Below the pieces are notes generated by a model. That model was not told the origin of the DNA, did no database searches, and was given only the letters and a program-made list of their open reading frames with translations. From Faecalispora jeddahensis (GTDB lineage Bacteria > Bacillota > Clostridia > Oscillospirales > Acutalibacteraceae), in assembly GCF_000577335.1 (NCBI RefSeq), contig NZ_CBYL010000004.1, positions 1 to 64,000 on the forward strand: a stretch of 64,000 nucleotides of DNA. The letters run 5' to 3'. The translations under genes and the position numbers were made by a program. This document shows positions 44,262 through 56,168 of the stretch, piece after piece (position 1 is the stretch's first letter; each line of letters starts with the position of its first letter).

Positions 44262-46700
44262 ATGGAACAAATGACCGCGGTTGGCGTGGCCGTTGAAAAC
44301 ACGGCATATCATTTTGACAAAGAGTTTACGTATTTTCTTCCGCCGGGGATGCAGGCTGCCCCCGGGTGCCGGGTAATGGTGCCCTTTGGCAGCGGCAATC
44401 GGGGGCGGCAGGGAATGATCCTCTCTTTGCAGTCCTGCGAACAGCCCGAACTGCTCAAACCGGTAACGGCGGTGCTGGACCAAACGCCTTTGCTTTCCGC
44501 GGAACAGCTCCGGATGGTTCCCTGGCTGAAGGAACGCTATTTTTGCAGCCTGTTTGACGCGGTGAAGCTGCTGCTTCCCGCGGGGATTAACTTTAAAATC
44601 TCCACACAGTATGTGTTGGCTGCTCCAAAGCAGGAATTCCCTGAACAGAACTTCTCCGAGACAGAACGGCTGCTGCTCAGCCGTCTTTCTCAAAAGGCCG
44701 CGGCAGAGGAAGAACTGCTGCAGCTGCTCGATTCCCGGCATGGGCCTTCTACTTTGGAGAGACTCTGTTCTCTCGGCATTATCCGGAAGGAAAGCGCGGC
44801 CACCCGGCGAATCGGCGACGCCATGCGCAAGATGATCCGCCTCACTGCGGAAGAAATGCCCGATTCCCTTTCCCCAAAGCAGCGGGAGGTGTTCGAGCTT
44901 TTGCTTTCGATTGGCCGTGTGTCGGTGAAGGAGCTGTGCTACTTTGCGGGAGTTACGGTATCCGTGCCCGACGCATTGGTGAAAAAGGGTCTGGCCTCCT
45001 ATTATGAGGAGGAACAGTATCGAAACCCGTACGAAAAAGCGCAGGAATCCGCCGAAGAGGTGGATGTTTCGCTCTCTCCCGAGCAGCAGGCAGCGTATGA
45101 GGGGCTTTTTGGCCGGTATCGTTCCGGCGCGGCGGTCTCTTTGCTGTACGGCGTAACCGGCAGCGGAAAAACACAGGTTTATCTGCGGCTGATTGAGAAC
45201 GTGATCGCCGACGGCCGCGGTGTGATCGTGATGGTGCCGGAGATTTCTCTGACCCCGCAGACGGTTGCTTTATTTCATCAAAGATACGGCAAACAGGTTG
45301 CGGTGTTTCACAGCGGGCTTTCTCTGGGAGAACGGCTTGATGAATGGAAGCGGGTCAAAAACGGACAGGCAAAAGTCGTCGTGGGTACCCGCTCTGCTGT
45401 ATTTGCTCCCTTTGAGCGCCTGGGCCTGATCGTAATGGATGAGGAACAGGAGGCTACGTATAAATCGGAATCCTCACCGCGCTACCACGCGCGCGACGTG
45501 GCAAAATTCCGGTGCGCATACCACAAAGCGCTTTTGCTGCTTTGTTCCGCCACCCCGTCGGTCGAAACCACCTACTTTGCCCAAAAAGGCCGGTATTCGA
45601 TGTACCCGCTTCCCAGCAGATACGGCCCGGCCGAGCTTCCGCAGGTAACGATTGCGGATATGAACCAGGAAATTCTTCTCGGAAATTCCACGGTATTCAG
45701 TACAGCGCTCAAAGAGGCACTGACAGAGACCCTAGCCAAGCGCGAGCAGGCCATCTTGCTTTTAAACCGGCGCGGGTACCACACTTTTGCTACGTGCAAA
45801 GCGTGTAACGCTGTGGTAAGCTGCCCGAATTGCAGCATTTCGTTAACGTACCATGCGGCAAATCATCGCCTGATGTGTCATTACTGCGGCTATTCCGTAC
45901 CGGCCACCCGCCGCTGCCCGAGCTGCGGGCAGGATGAAGTTCGCTTTTCCGGCGCGGGAACGCAGAGAGCGGAAGAACAGCTGGCACAGCTTTTCCCGCA
46001 GGCCCGGGTTCTGCGGCTTGATACCGACAGCACCATGGGACGTTTTTCTTACGAAAAGAAGCTTAGCCGTTTTGAAAATGGGGAATATGATATTATCGTG
46101 GGAACTCAAATGGTCGCAAAAGGCCTGGATTTTGCCAATGTGACGCTCGTCGGTGTGCTTTCCGCTGATCAGTCCCTTTACGGAGATGATTTTCGATGCT
46201 CCGAACGCTCCTTTGATCTTCTGACCCAGGTAGTCGGCCGATCCGGACGAGGCTCTAATCACGGCCGAGCCATCATTCAGACCTTTACGCCCGAGAGCCG
46301 TGTCATCCGTCTTGCGGCGGCACAGGACTATGGCACCTTTTATCGGGAAGAAATCCAGTTCCGGCAGGCAATGCTGTACCCGCCGTTTGCTGATTTTGTT
46401 CTGATCGGCTTTGTCGGGCAGCGGGAGGAACAGGTTTGCCAGGCCAGCCTGTATTTTATGAATCTGCTGCGCAATCTGGCTGGCCGGGAATATACCGATC
46501 TGCCTCTGCGGGTGCTGGATCCGTCCCCGGCGCTGGTGACAAAGGTCAGCAACAAATACCGTTATCAGCTGCTCATCAAATGCAGGAACGATAAACGGCT
46601 GCGCGCGATGCTGTCGCGTCTTTTCATTGAGTTTTCTGCCGAACGGCGTTTTGCGCAGGTTACGGCTTTTGTGGATACAAACCCTGTATCCGCCCTATAA
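44262..46700 (+). CDS. priA: Primosomal protein N' (PriA helicase)
   Basis: 812 residues. Walker A GVTGSGKTQVY, DEEQ box (VMDEEQEATYKS), and a zinc cluster of CxxC pairs (CKACNAVVSCPNC, then CHYC and CPSC) are present. The enzyme restarts stalled replication forks. Length is normal. It begins 22 bp after rpoZ. Confidence 0.93.
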   Translation: MEQMTAVGVAVENTAYHFDKEFTYFLPPGMQAAPGCRVMVPFGSGNRGRQGMILSLQSCEQPELLKPVTAVLDQTPLLSAEQLRMVPWLKERYFCSLFDAVKLLLPAGINFKISTQYVLAAPKQEFPEQNFSETERLLLSRLSQKAAAEEELLQLLDSRHGPSTLERLCSLGIIRKESAATRRIGDAMRKMIRLTAEEMPDSLSPKQREVFELLLSIGRVSVKELCYFAGVTVSVPDALVKKGLASYYEEEQYRNPYEKAQESAEEVDVSLSPEQQAAYEGLFGRYRSGAAVSLLYGVTGSGKTQVYLRLIENVIADGRGVIVMVPEISLTPQTVALFHQRYGKQVAVFHSGLSLGERLDEWKRVKNGQAKVVVGTRSAVFAPFERLGLIVMDEEQEATYKSESSPRYHARDVAKFRCAYHKALLLLCSATPSVETTYFAQKGRYSMYPLPSRYGPAELPQVTIADMNQEILLGNSTVFSTALKEALTETLAKREQAILLLNRRGYHTFATCKACNAVVSCPNCSISLTYHAANHRLMCHYCGYSVPATRRCPSCGQDEVRFSGAGTQRAEEQLAQLFPQARVLRLDTDSTMGRFSYEKKLSRFENGEYDIIVGTQMVAKGLDFANVTLVGVLSADQSLYGDDFRCSERSFDLLTQVVGRSGRGSNHGRAIIQTFTPESRVIRLAAAQDYGTFYREEIQFRQAMLYPPFADFVLIGFVGQREEQVCQASLYFMNLLRNLAGREYTDLPLRVLDPSPALVTKVSNKYRYQLLIKCRNDKRLRAMLSRLFIEFSAERRFAQVTAFVDTNPVSAL

Positions 46701-46718
46701 CGAATGGAGGAATAGAAC

Positions 46719-47189
46719 ATGGCAATCCGTAAAATTGTACAGGACGGCGACCCGATTCTGAAAAAAGTATGCCGTCCCGTTGAGAAATTTGATGATAAAC
46801 TTGCTACCCTTTTGGATGACATGAGAGAAACGGTGATTACCGCGAACGGAGCCGGCCTTGCCGCCAACCAGGTGGGCATCCTGCGCCGTGCAATCGTTGT
46901 GGTGAATGTGGAGGATGACAGCATCATTGAACTGGTGAATCCTGAAATCATCGAAAGCGACGGCGAACAGGACGGCGCCGAGGGCTGCTTGTCTTTCCCG
47001 GGGCAGTACGGCATGGTCAAGCGCCCGATGCACGTGAAGGTTCGCGCGCAGGACAGAAATGGGAAATTCTTCGAGATAGAGGGAACTGATTTTTTGGCGC
47101 GGGCCTTCTGCCACGAAACCGATCACCTCAACGGAATTGTATTTAAAGAGCGCGCCAGCCGCATCCTTTCCGAGGATGAAATGGAATAA
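46719..47189 (+). CDS. def: Peptide deformylase
   Basis: 156 residues. The three motifs are GAGLAANQVGI, EGCLSFPG and HETDHLNG (HExxH metal site). It removes the N-formyl group from nascent proteins, paired with Fmt encoded next. Confidence 0.94.
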   Translation: MAIRKIVQDGDPILKKVCRPVEKFDDKLATLLDDMRETVITANGAGLAANQVGILRRAIVVVNVEDDSIIELVNPEIIESDGEQDGAEGCLSFPGQYGMVKRPMHVKVRAQDRNGKFFEIEGTDFLARAFCHETDHLNGIVFKERASRILSEDEME

Positions 47190-47209
47190 CCACACAGGAG
47201 GAAAACCCG

Positions 47210-48136
47210 ATGCGGATTGTTTTTATGGGAACACCGGATTTCGCGGTTCCCTGTTTACAGGCTCTGCTGGACGCCGGGCACGAGGTGTGCGGGGTTTTTA
47301 CTCAGCCGGATAAGCCGAAAGGCCGGGGCTATGCACTGGCCCCGCCGCCGGTGAAGGAGCTTGCTCTGGAGCGCGGAATTCCCGTTTACCAGCCGGCCAC
47401 TCTGCGCACGCCGGAAGCCGCCGCGCTGGTTGCCTCCCTTTCCCCGGAGGTTATTGTAGTTGTTGCTTATGGAAAGCTGCTGCCGAAAGAGATTCTGCAG
47501 CTTCCGCCGCACGGCTGTATCAACGTTCACGCTTCTCTGCTGCCGAAATACCGCGGCGCGGCGCCGATTCAGTGGGCCGTGATCAACGGGGACGAAGTGA
47601 CCGGCGTCGCTACCATGCAGATGGACGAAGGACTCGATACCGGCGACATCCTGCTGGTAGAGGAGACAAAAATCGGTGAGAATGAGACTTCCGGCGAGTT
47701 ATTTGACCGTCTGCGAGAGCTGGGCGCACAGGTGCTCGTCGAAACGCTGCGGCAGCTTGAGGCCGGGACTCTGAAACGCAGACCTCAGGGAAATGAGGGC
47801 GCCAGCTACGCATCGATGCTCAGCCGCGAGCTTTCTGTGATCGACTGGAGCCGTTCCGCCCAGGAAATCCACAACCTTGTGCGCGGGCTTTCCCCGTGGC
47901 CGGTTGCCTGCTCTATTTACCAGGGCAAACGGATCAAGATCTATCAAACGCAGGTGTGCGGGGATGAATCCGGCGAGCCGGGGCAGGTGCTTCCCGGAAA
48001 GGATTTTCTCGTCTGCTGCGGACAAAACACAGCATTAAAGCTGATGACAGTTCAATATGAAGGCGGTAAACGCATGGACGGCTCCGATTTTCTGCGGGGA
48101 CATCCTGCGTTGCCGGAAACCCGGATGGGATTCTGA
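47210..48136 (+). CDS. fmt: Methionyl-tRNA formyltransferase
   Basis: 308 residues. The signature is VHASLLPKYRGAAPI; MRIVFMGTPDFAV at the N-terminus binds formyl-THF. It formylates initiator Met-tRNA. AGGAGG precedes the ATG. Confidence 0.94.
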   Translation: MRIVFMGTPDFAVPCLQALLDAGHEVCGVFTQPDKPKGRGYALAPPPVKELALERGIPVYQPATLRTPEAAALVASLSPEVIVVVAYGKLLPKEILQLPPHGCINVHASLLPKYRGAAPIQWAVINGDEVTGVATMQMDEGLDTGDILLVEETKIGENETSGELFDRLRELGAQVLVETLRQLEAGTLKRRPQGNEGASYASMLSRELSVIDWSRSAQEIHNLVRGLSPWPVACSIYQGKRIKIYQTQVCGDESGEPGQVLPGKDFLVCCGQNTALKLMTVQYEGGKRMDGSDFLRGHPALPETRMGF

Positions 48137-48148
48137 CGGAGGGTTACA

Positions 48149-48847
48149 ATGGATTATTTCTTTTATGACCGAACGTATTTTATCTTCATTCTGCCTGCGC
48201 TGATCCTCTCTTTGGCGGCTCAGCTTCAGGTGCAGTCCGCCTTTCGCAAATATTCTCAGATTCCAAATCGTCGAAACCTGACGGGAGCAGAGGCAGCCCG
48301 CCAGGTTTTGCGCTTTCATGAGATCACCGACGTGCCGATTCAGCCGATCGGCGGCCAGCTGACCGACCATTACGACCCCAGAAACAACAGCATCAGCCTG
48401 AGCCAGCCGGTTTACGGCAGCGCTACCATTTCCGCGGTCGGCGTGGCGGCTCATGAGGCAGGGCACGCGGTGCAGTATGCACACGGCTATTTCCCGATCA
48501 AACTGCGGGCTCTTCTCATTCCCGCCGTGAATTTTTCTTCCAAGCTGGCGATTCCGCTGATTTTGATCGGTTTATTCCTGCCGCTTCAATATGAAGGTGT
48601 GATTTATGCGGGAATCGCTCTGTACAGTTTGGCCGTGCTTTTTTCACTTTTGACCCTGCCGGTGGAGTTTAACGCCAGCGCCAGGGCGATCAGTGCTTTG
48701 GAACGCTCCGGCATGCTCTCAGAAGAGGAACTGCACGGCGCGTCCAAGGTACTTCGGGCCGCCGCAATGACATACGTGGCCGCGGCCTTTGCCTCAATCC
48801 TATCTCTGCTTCGCCTGCTGGCGATCGCGGGGAACCGAAGGAGATAA
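48149..48847 (+). CDS. YugP-type membrane zinc metallopeptidase
   Basis: 232 residues. An N-terminal helix, the HEAGH zinc motif in VAAHEAGHAVQYA, and two further membrane helices match the YugP family. The substrate is unknown. It is inserted between fmt and rsmB. GGAGGG precedes the ATG. Confidence 0.88.
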   Translation: MDYFFYDRTYFIFILPALILSLAAQLQVQSAFRKYSQIPNRRNLTGAEAARQVLRFHEITDVPIQPIGGQLTDHYDPRNNSISLSQPVYGSATISAVGVAAHEAGHAVQYAHGYFPIKLRALLIPAVNFSSKLAIPLILIGLFLPLQYEGVIYAGIALYSLAVLFSLLTLPVEFNASARAISALERSGMLSEEELHGASKVLRAAAMTYVAAAFASILSLLRLLAIAGNRRR

Positions 48848-48850
48848 TCA

Positions 48851-50194
48851 ATGACACCAAATGCAAGAACGGCGGCCCTGCAGGCGCTGCTTCATGTGGA
48901 CGAAAACGAAGGGTACTCCAATATCGTCATCGATAAAACGCTGCGGCGCTTTTCACTTGAACCGCGCGACGCCGCTTTGGCCACCGCGCTTTTCTACGGG
49001 GTATTGGAGCGCCGGATCACGCTCGATTACGTGATCGAAGCTTTTTCCCGCAACCGGGGGCAGATCCTTTCGCCCACGGTGCGTGAGATTTTGCGGATCG
49101 GGGTATACCAAATCCTATATATGGAAAAAATACCAACGTCGGCGGCAGTGAATGAAGCGGTAAACTGCGCGAAGGAAAACGGTGCTGTAAAGGCTTCGGG
49201 CTTTATCAACGGTCTGTTGCGCTCCGTACTGCGCGCCGAACAGCCTCTTCGGCTGCCCGATGAAAAACGGCAGCCCATGAAAGCACTTTCTGTTCGCTAT
49301 TCCTGTCCGGAATGGCTGATTGATCTGTGGACAAGGACTTATGGAGAGCTGCTGTGCCATGCGATTTTAGACAGCCTTTTTCAAAAAGCGCCGATTTATG
49401 CGCGTGTGAACACGGTGAAAATCACTGCAGAAGAGCTGATCCAAAGGCTGGAGCAGGAAGGTGTAAAGGCAACTGCAATTACAGCGATTGCTGATGCCCT
49501 GATCCTCCAGAATACTGGAGCAGTCGCCTCTTTGGAAAGCTTTCAGGAGGGACTCTTCCATATTCAGGACCTTTCTTCGCAGCTTTGCTGCGCACTGATC
49601 GATCCGCAGCCCGGCGAACGGATCATCGACGTATGCGCCGCCCCGGGCGGAAAGTCGTTTACGATGGCGGAGCGAATGGAAAACCGGGGCGAGCTGCTCG
49701 CTTTCGACAAATACAGGGGAAAGGTCGGGCTGATTCGCCAGGGGGCAGAACGTCAGGGGCTCTCTGTGATCCGGGCATCCGTCCGCGATGCGGCGGAGCC
49801 GAAGGAGGTTTTGGCCCCCGCAAACCGGGTGCTTTGCGACGCGCCTTGTTCGGGCCTCGGCATCATCCGCAGAAAGCCCGAGATTCGCTACAAGCCCCAG
49901 GATTCTCTTGACAGCCTGCCTGATTTGCAGTACCTTATACTTTGTAGATCTTCCGGGCTGGTAGAGCCAGGCGGTCTTTTATTCTATTCTACCTGCACGC
50001 TGAATCCCGCGGAAAACGACGCGGTGGCGGCGCGCTTTTTAAAGGATCACCCGGAATTTGAGCCCGAGCCGCTCAGTCTGCCAAAGTCCTTTCGACGGGC
50101 TGTGAGGGAACCGGAGTATCAGGTAACGCTGCTGCCGCCGGTACACGGCACAGACGGCTTTTTTATCGCGGCCTTCCGCCGCCGACGGGAGTAG
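48851..50194 (+). CDS. rsmB: 16S rRNA (cytosine-967-C5)-methyltransferase RsmB
   Basis: 447 residues. N-terminal NusB-like domain, then a Rossmann methyltransferase with DVCAAPGGKSF (SAM), DAPCSGLG and the catalytic Cys in FYSTCTLNP. Start ATG is 4 bases after the preceding stop. Confidence 0.93.
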   Translation: MTPNARTAALQALLHVDENEGYSNIVIDKTLRRFSLEPRDAALATALFYGVLERRITLDYVIEAFSRNRGQILSPTVREILRIGVYQILYMEKIPTSAAVNEAVNCAKENGAVKASGFINGLLRSVLRAEQPLRLPDEKRQPMKALSVRYSCPEWLIDLWTRTYGELLCHAILDSLFQKAPIYARVNTVKITAEELIQRLEQEGVKATAITAIADALILQNTGAVASLESFQEGLFHIQDLSSQLCCALIDPQPGERIIDVCAAPGGKSFTMAERMENRGELLAFDKYRGKVGLIRQGAERQGLSVIRASVRDAAEPKEVLAPANRVLCDAPCSGLGIIRRKPEIRYKPQDSLDSLPDLQYLILCRSSGLVEPGGLLFYSTCTLNPAENDAVAARFLKDHPEFEPEPLSLPKSFRRAVREPEYQVTLLPPVHGTDGFFIAAFRRRRE

Positions 50195-50198
50195 GAAT

Positions 50199-51242
50199 AT
50201 GGCACGGGAAGAAATCAATTCAATGACGGAAGACGAAATACGGCAGGATTTCGCTGAGCAGGGATGGCCGGCCTTTCGGGCGCGGCAGGTATACCAGTGG
50301 CTGCACCGCGGGGTAGAAGACTTTGAGCAGATGACGGATCAGTCTAAGGCAACCCGGCAGCTTTTGGCGCAAAAATATTACATCTCTGTAGTATCTATTG
50401 AAAAGAAGCTCGTTTCTCAATATGATAATACTATTAAATATCTCTTTCGTTTTGCGGACGGAGAAATGGTGGAAAGCGTGCTGATGCAGTATCACCATGG
50501 CTACACCATCTGTATCTCCACGCAGGTCGGCTGTAAAATGGGCTGTACCTTTTGCGCAACCGGCCAAAGCGGTTTTTCCCGCAATCTGACCCCGGCTGAA
50601 ATGCTGGCGCAGATCCAGGCGGCTCAAAAGGACACCGGACAGCGCATCTCCAATATCGTGCTCATGGGAATGGGGGAGCCGCTGGACAATTACGAAAATG
50701 TACTCCGGTTTTTAGAGCTTGTTTCTTCGGAGCACGGCCTGAATATCGGCATGCGGCATATTTCTCTTTCCACCTGCGGCGTGGTAGACAAAATATACGA
50801 TCTTGCCGACCGGCGTCTGCAGCTGACTCTCTCGGTCTCTCTGCACGCACCGAACGACGGCATCCGTTCGCAGACCATGCCTGTCAACCGAAAATGGAGC
50901 GTGGATGAGCTGCTGAAAGCTTGCCGATACTATTCGGAACAGACCCATCGGCGCATTTCTTTTGAATATGCGATGATTAGCGGTGTCAACGACAGCGACG
51001 CCTGTGCCAAAGAGCTTGCGGGAAAGCTTCGCGGCACGCTTTCTCATATCAATCTCATCCCCGTCAATCAGGTAACGGGAACAGGATACCACAGCGCGTC
51101 TGTGGAACGACAGCGGGCGTTTATCCGTATTCTGGAAAAGAGCGGCCTGACGGCCACGGTACGGCGAACACTCGGCTCAGATATCAATGCTTCCTGCGGA
51201 CAGCTGAGACGCAGACAGCAAGAGGAGGTGACCGGTCTTTGA
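50199..51242 (+). CDS. rlmN: 23S rRNA/tRNA adenine-C2 methyltransferase RlmN
   Basis: 347 residues, radical SAM enzyme. The cluster motif is CKMGCTFCATG. MGEPLDNY and the second catalytic Cys near the C-terminus (INASCGQL) fit RlmN. It methylates A2503 of 23S rRNA and A37 of tRNA. It overlaps prpC by four bases. Confidence 0.93.
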   Translation: MAREEINSMTEDEIRQDFAEQGWPAFRARQVYQWLHRGVEDFEQMTDQSKATRQLLAQKYYISVVSIEKKLVSQYDNTIKYLFRFADGEMVESVLMQYHHGYTICISTQVGCKMGCTFCATGQSGFSRNLTPAEMLAQIQAAQKDTGQRISNIVLMGMGEPLDNYENVLRFLELVSSEHGLNIGMRHISLSTCGVVDKIYDLADRRLQLTLSVSLHAPNDGIRSQTMPVNRKWSVDELLKACRYYSEQTHRRISFEYAMISGVNDSDACAKELAGKLRGTLSHINLIPVNQVTGTGYHSASVERQRAFIRILEKSGLTATVRRTLGSDINASCGQLRRRQQEEVTGL

Positions 51243-51970
51243 AACTATTCAGTAAAACCGACGTTGGCCTTGTAAGGCAATCCAATGAAGACGCCTGTGC
51301 CGGGGAACTATATGCGCAGGACCGGGCATGGGCCGTTGTCTGTGACGGAATGGGCGGCGCGGCCGGCGGCAATATCGCCAGCAGCCTCGCGGTACAGAAA
51401 ATCGCAGACACAATGACCACCGAGGCTCTGAACCAGACGGACGAAGTCCATTTAAAAGAACTGATGGCGCAGGCCGTAGGGGAAGCCAATACTGCAGTCT
51501 ATCACCTGGCCAAAGAGCAGGAGGAGCTGCGCGGCATGGGCACCACTGTTGTGCTGGCCGTGGTCAGGGAGCAGAAGATTTATATCGTTCACGCCGGCGA
51601 CAGCCGCGCATATCTCATTTTGTCTGACGGTACCATCCGCCAGATCACAGTCGATCATTCTATTGTGCAGGAGCTGGTTGACAAGGGCGATCTCACCGAG
51701 CAGCAGGCTCAGACACATCCTCAGAAAAATATCATCACAAGAGCGCTCGGCGTTCTTCCCGTGGTGGATGTCGACTATATGGAGGAGTCGTTTCCGCAGA
51801 GCGCAAGATTGCTTCTTTGCACAGACGGCTTATCTAATTATGTCGGAACCCAGCAGATTTCTCAGCTATCGAAAGAGCTGGACGCAAGAGACTTCTGTGA
51901 CCAGTTGATCGCGTCTGCGAACCGTGCGGGCGGCGGCGACAATATAACGGTTGTCATAATCGAAAACTGA
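51239..51970 (+). CDS. prpC: PP2C-type serine/threonine phosphatase
   Basis: 243 residues. Metal-binding motifs are SNEDA, CDGMGG, GDSRAY and GDNITVV. It reverses phosphorylation by the adjacent PASTA kinase. The TTG start at 51239 has AGAGGAGGTG 8 nt upstream and overlaps the rlmN stop. Confidence 0.92.
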   Translation: MKLFSKTDVGLVRQSNEDACAGELYAQDRAWAVVCDGMGGAAGGNIASSLAVQKIADTMTTEALNQTDEVHLKELMAQAVGEANTAVYHLAKEQEELRGMGTTVVLAVVREQKIYIVHAGDSRAYLILSDGTIRQITVDHSIVQELVDKGDLTEQQAQTHPQKNIITRALGVLPVVDVDYMEESFPQSARLLLCTDGLSNYVGTQQISQLSKELDARDFCDQLIASANRAGGGDNITVVIIEN

Positions 51971-51990
51971 CCATGTGATTGGAGTGATAC

Positions 51991-54002
<2,012 letters not shown>

Positions 54003-54003
<1 letters not shown>

Positions 54004-54890
54004 TGAAAATGGAACGTGGACTATTGCGAAAAGGAATCGGCGGCTTCTATTATGTAGAAGCCGCCGATACAATCTATGAGGCGAAGGCGCGCGGGATTTT
54101 CCGCAAACGGGGGATCACGCCGCTTGCGGGTGATATCGTCGATATCAGTATTGAGGAGGACGGCACCTGTACCATCGAAGAAATCGGGGAGAGAAAGAAT
54201 TCTCTGGTCCGCCCGCCCGTCGCGAATCTGGACCAGCTGTTTCTGGTCGTATCCGTCCTGCATCCGTCGCCGAATCTGCTGGTGCTGGATAAAATGCTGG
54301 CCGGTGCGGAGGAAAAAGGAATTTCTCCGGTGATTGTGTTCTCCAAGACAGACCTGGAGGATTGCAGTGAATATCTGGAGATTTACCAGAAAACCGGTAT
54401 CCCGGTGCTGACGGTGTCTTCCGTTACCGGGGACGGGGTAGAACGGGTGCGCGAGCTGCTGCAGGGGAAGCTGTCCGCCTTTTCAGGGAATTCGGGCGTG
54501 GGGAAATCCTCCCTATTGAACCGGCTGGATGAACAGCTGAGCCTGCCTACGGCAGAGATCAGCCAGAAGCTGGGGCGCGGGCGCCACACCACCCGCCAGG
54601 TGGAGCTGTTAAAGCTTGGGCCGGATACTTATGTTGCGGACACCCCGGGCTTTTCTTCTGTGGATATGATTCAGACCGAGCTGATCCGAAAGGAAAATCT
54701 GGCGCATGATTTTCGGGAGTTCGCGCCGTATCTGGATCAATGCCGGTTCCACTCGTGTTCCCACACAAAAGAAAAGGGCTGTGCTGTTCTGGCCGCCCTG
54801 CAGGAGGGAAAAATCGCCCCTTCGCGGCATCAGAGCTATGTGACAATGTACGATGAAATCAAAAACATTAAGGAATGGGAACTCAAATGA
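54003..54890 (+). CDS. rsgA: Ribosome small subunit-dependent GTPase RsgA
   Basis: 295 residues. N-terminal OB fold, then a circularly permuted G domain (FSGNSGVGKSSLLN) and GRGRHTTR, and a C-terminal zinc site (CRFHSCSHTKEKGC). It matures the 30S subunit. ATG 54003 shares a base with the kinase stop. Its stop overlaps thiN (ATGA). Confidence 0.93.
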
Positions 54891-55549
54891 AAACTTGCGT
54901 GATTATCGGTGCCGTTCCGGTGCAGAACCGGAAGCAGATGGAGGAATTCTGCGCCGATGCTTTTGTGATCTGTGCGGACGGCGGACTGGACGTTGCTGCA
55001 CAATATGGGATTGTGCCGGACCTGCTGGTAGGGGATTTTGATTCTGTACAGTCCCAGCCGCCGCAGAGCGTGGAAACCATTCACCTGCCGGTGCACAAGG
55101 ATGATACGGACACCATGTTCGCGATCCGCGAAGCCATTCGCCGCGGCTATCAGGAATTTGTTCTTCTGGGTGTTCTGGGCGGCGAGCGCTTCGACCATTC
55201 TTACGCGGCGCTTTGCGCGCTGCAGTTTATTGCCATGCAGAACTGCCGCGGTGTATTGGTGGGTGATCACTGTCAGGTGTTCGTGCTCTCCAGCGGGCGG
55301 CTGCGGCTGCGCGACATGATGGGGCAGACCATTTCGGTATTCCCGTTTGGCACGCCCAGCTGTATGGTCACCTATCAGGGGCTGGAATATCCCCTCAATC
55401 GCCATACCCTGTATTCACAGGATCCGCTCGGTGTGAGCAACCGGATCACGGAGCCGGTTGCCGAAATCATCCTGCATGCGGGTATCGCTTTGATCATCGT
55501 GGTTGACGAAGCGTCGGGGGACAAAAGAGAAGCCGCCGAACCTTCTTAA
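54887..55549 (+). CDS. thiN: Thiamine pyrophosphokinase
   Basis: 220 residues. CADGGLDVAAQYG, VGDFDSV and the HKDDTDTMFAI segment are the ThiN motifs. It makes thiamine diphosphate from thiamine. In Bacillus rpe sits between rsgA and thiN; here they overlap and rpe is missing. Confidence 0.92.
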   Translation: MKTCVIIGAVPVQNRKQMEEFCADAFVICADGGLDVAAQYGIVPDLLVGDFDSVQSQPPQSVETIHLPVHKDDTDTMFAIREAIRRGYQEFVLLGVLGGERFDHSYAALCALQFIAMQNCRGVLVGDHCQVFVLSSGRLRLRDMMGQTISVFPFGTPSCMVTYQGLEYPLNRHTLYSQDPLGVSNRITEPVAEIILHAGIALIIVVDEASGDKREAAEPS

Positions 55550-55596
55550 AAAAGGTTTCAGGGAAACTGATCCTCCCGAAGTATACGAATACCAAA

Positions 55597-55643
55597 CAGG
55601 CGATTCCTTTTCCCGTTGCAGACGGGGAGAAGGAATCGCCTGT
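55597..55643 (+). terminator. Strong hairpin, terminator of the thiN transcript
   Basis: ACAGGCGATTCC and GGAATCGCCTGT arms extend through TTTTCCCG/CGGGGAGA to give one of the longest stems in the window. Confidence 0.8.
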
Positions 55644-55759
55644 ACTTATATCAGACCATTTTAAAATGCCTGTAAAAGGAACCAAATTTCTAATTGCGTA
55701 TATACTGTAGTAAGGCGGAAGCAAAAAGGGCCTTACTCTGGATATAGGCGGTGGAACGT

Positions 55760-55915
55760 ATGCGAAAAGGATGCAAACGCACAGGTGGTCTTGCGGCCTA
55801 CTCCGTTGCCTTTGGCCTGGGTCTGGTGCTTTCCTGTTTTCTTCCGATCGGGCTAACCATGTTCATCATGGCTGTTCTGCTGGTGGCGCTGGGCATTGCG
55901 CTGCTGCGCTGCTGA
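55760..55915 (+). CDS. 51-residue hydrophobic membrane protein
   Basis: The protein begins MRKGCKRTGG and continues as two adjacent hydrophobic helices, ending LLRC. GGCGGTGG lies about 6 nt before the ATG (55760), a weak site. It lies between thiN and spoVM after a strong terminator, so it is probably transcribed with spoVM. I do not recognise a family; a sporulation role is inference from position. Confidence 0.5.
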   Translation: MRKGCKRTGGLAAYSVAFGLGLVLSCFLPIGLTMFIMAVLLVALGIALLRC

Positions 55916-55937
55916 ACATAATTAGGAGGTCTGTACG

Positions 55938-56027
55938 ATGAAAGTAGTAGTAGTAAGAAGCTCCGGGTTCTTTGGTTTCATTTTGAGAAAGATGTTTGGA
56001 ATTCCCAAGTCCCGCGTGGAGCAGTAA
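55938..56027 (+). CDS. spoVM: Stage V sporulation protein M (SpoVM), 29 residues
   Basis: MKVVVVRSSGFFGFILRKMF begins this amphipathic micro-protein, which ends GIPKSRVEQ. The pattern MKxxxIKxPxFxxxxxRxxxG of Bacillus SpoVM is matched: a short start, then alternating hydrophobic and Arg/Lys residues and a glycine. SpoVM senses membrane curvature and anchors the spore coat base through SpoIVA. AGGAGG lies about 8 nt upstream of the ATG, and the place after thiN matches the Bacillus order. A strong terminator follows. Confidence 0.8.
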   Translation: MKVVVVRSSGFFGFILRKMFGIPKSRVEQ

Positions 56028-56094
56028 CTCCCCGTCAAGGCAAAACGATCGTCAGCTTCAGGTTTCGATTCATAAGGGTGACCACCAAAATCAC

Positions 56095-56131
56095 AAAAAA
56101 GAGCAGGCAGCAAAGCTGCCTGCTCTTTTTT
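56095..56131. terminator. Perfect bidirectional terminator
   Basis: AAAAAAGAGCAGGCAGC pairs with GCTGCCTGCTCTTTTTT around AAA, between spoVM and the convergent regulator gene. Confidence 0.93.
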
Positions 56132-56168
56132 GTTGCATTCCTTTTCCCGCTCGTTCAGAGAAGGTTTT

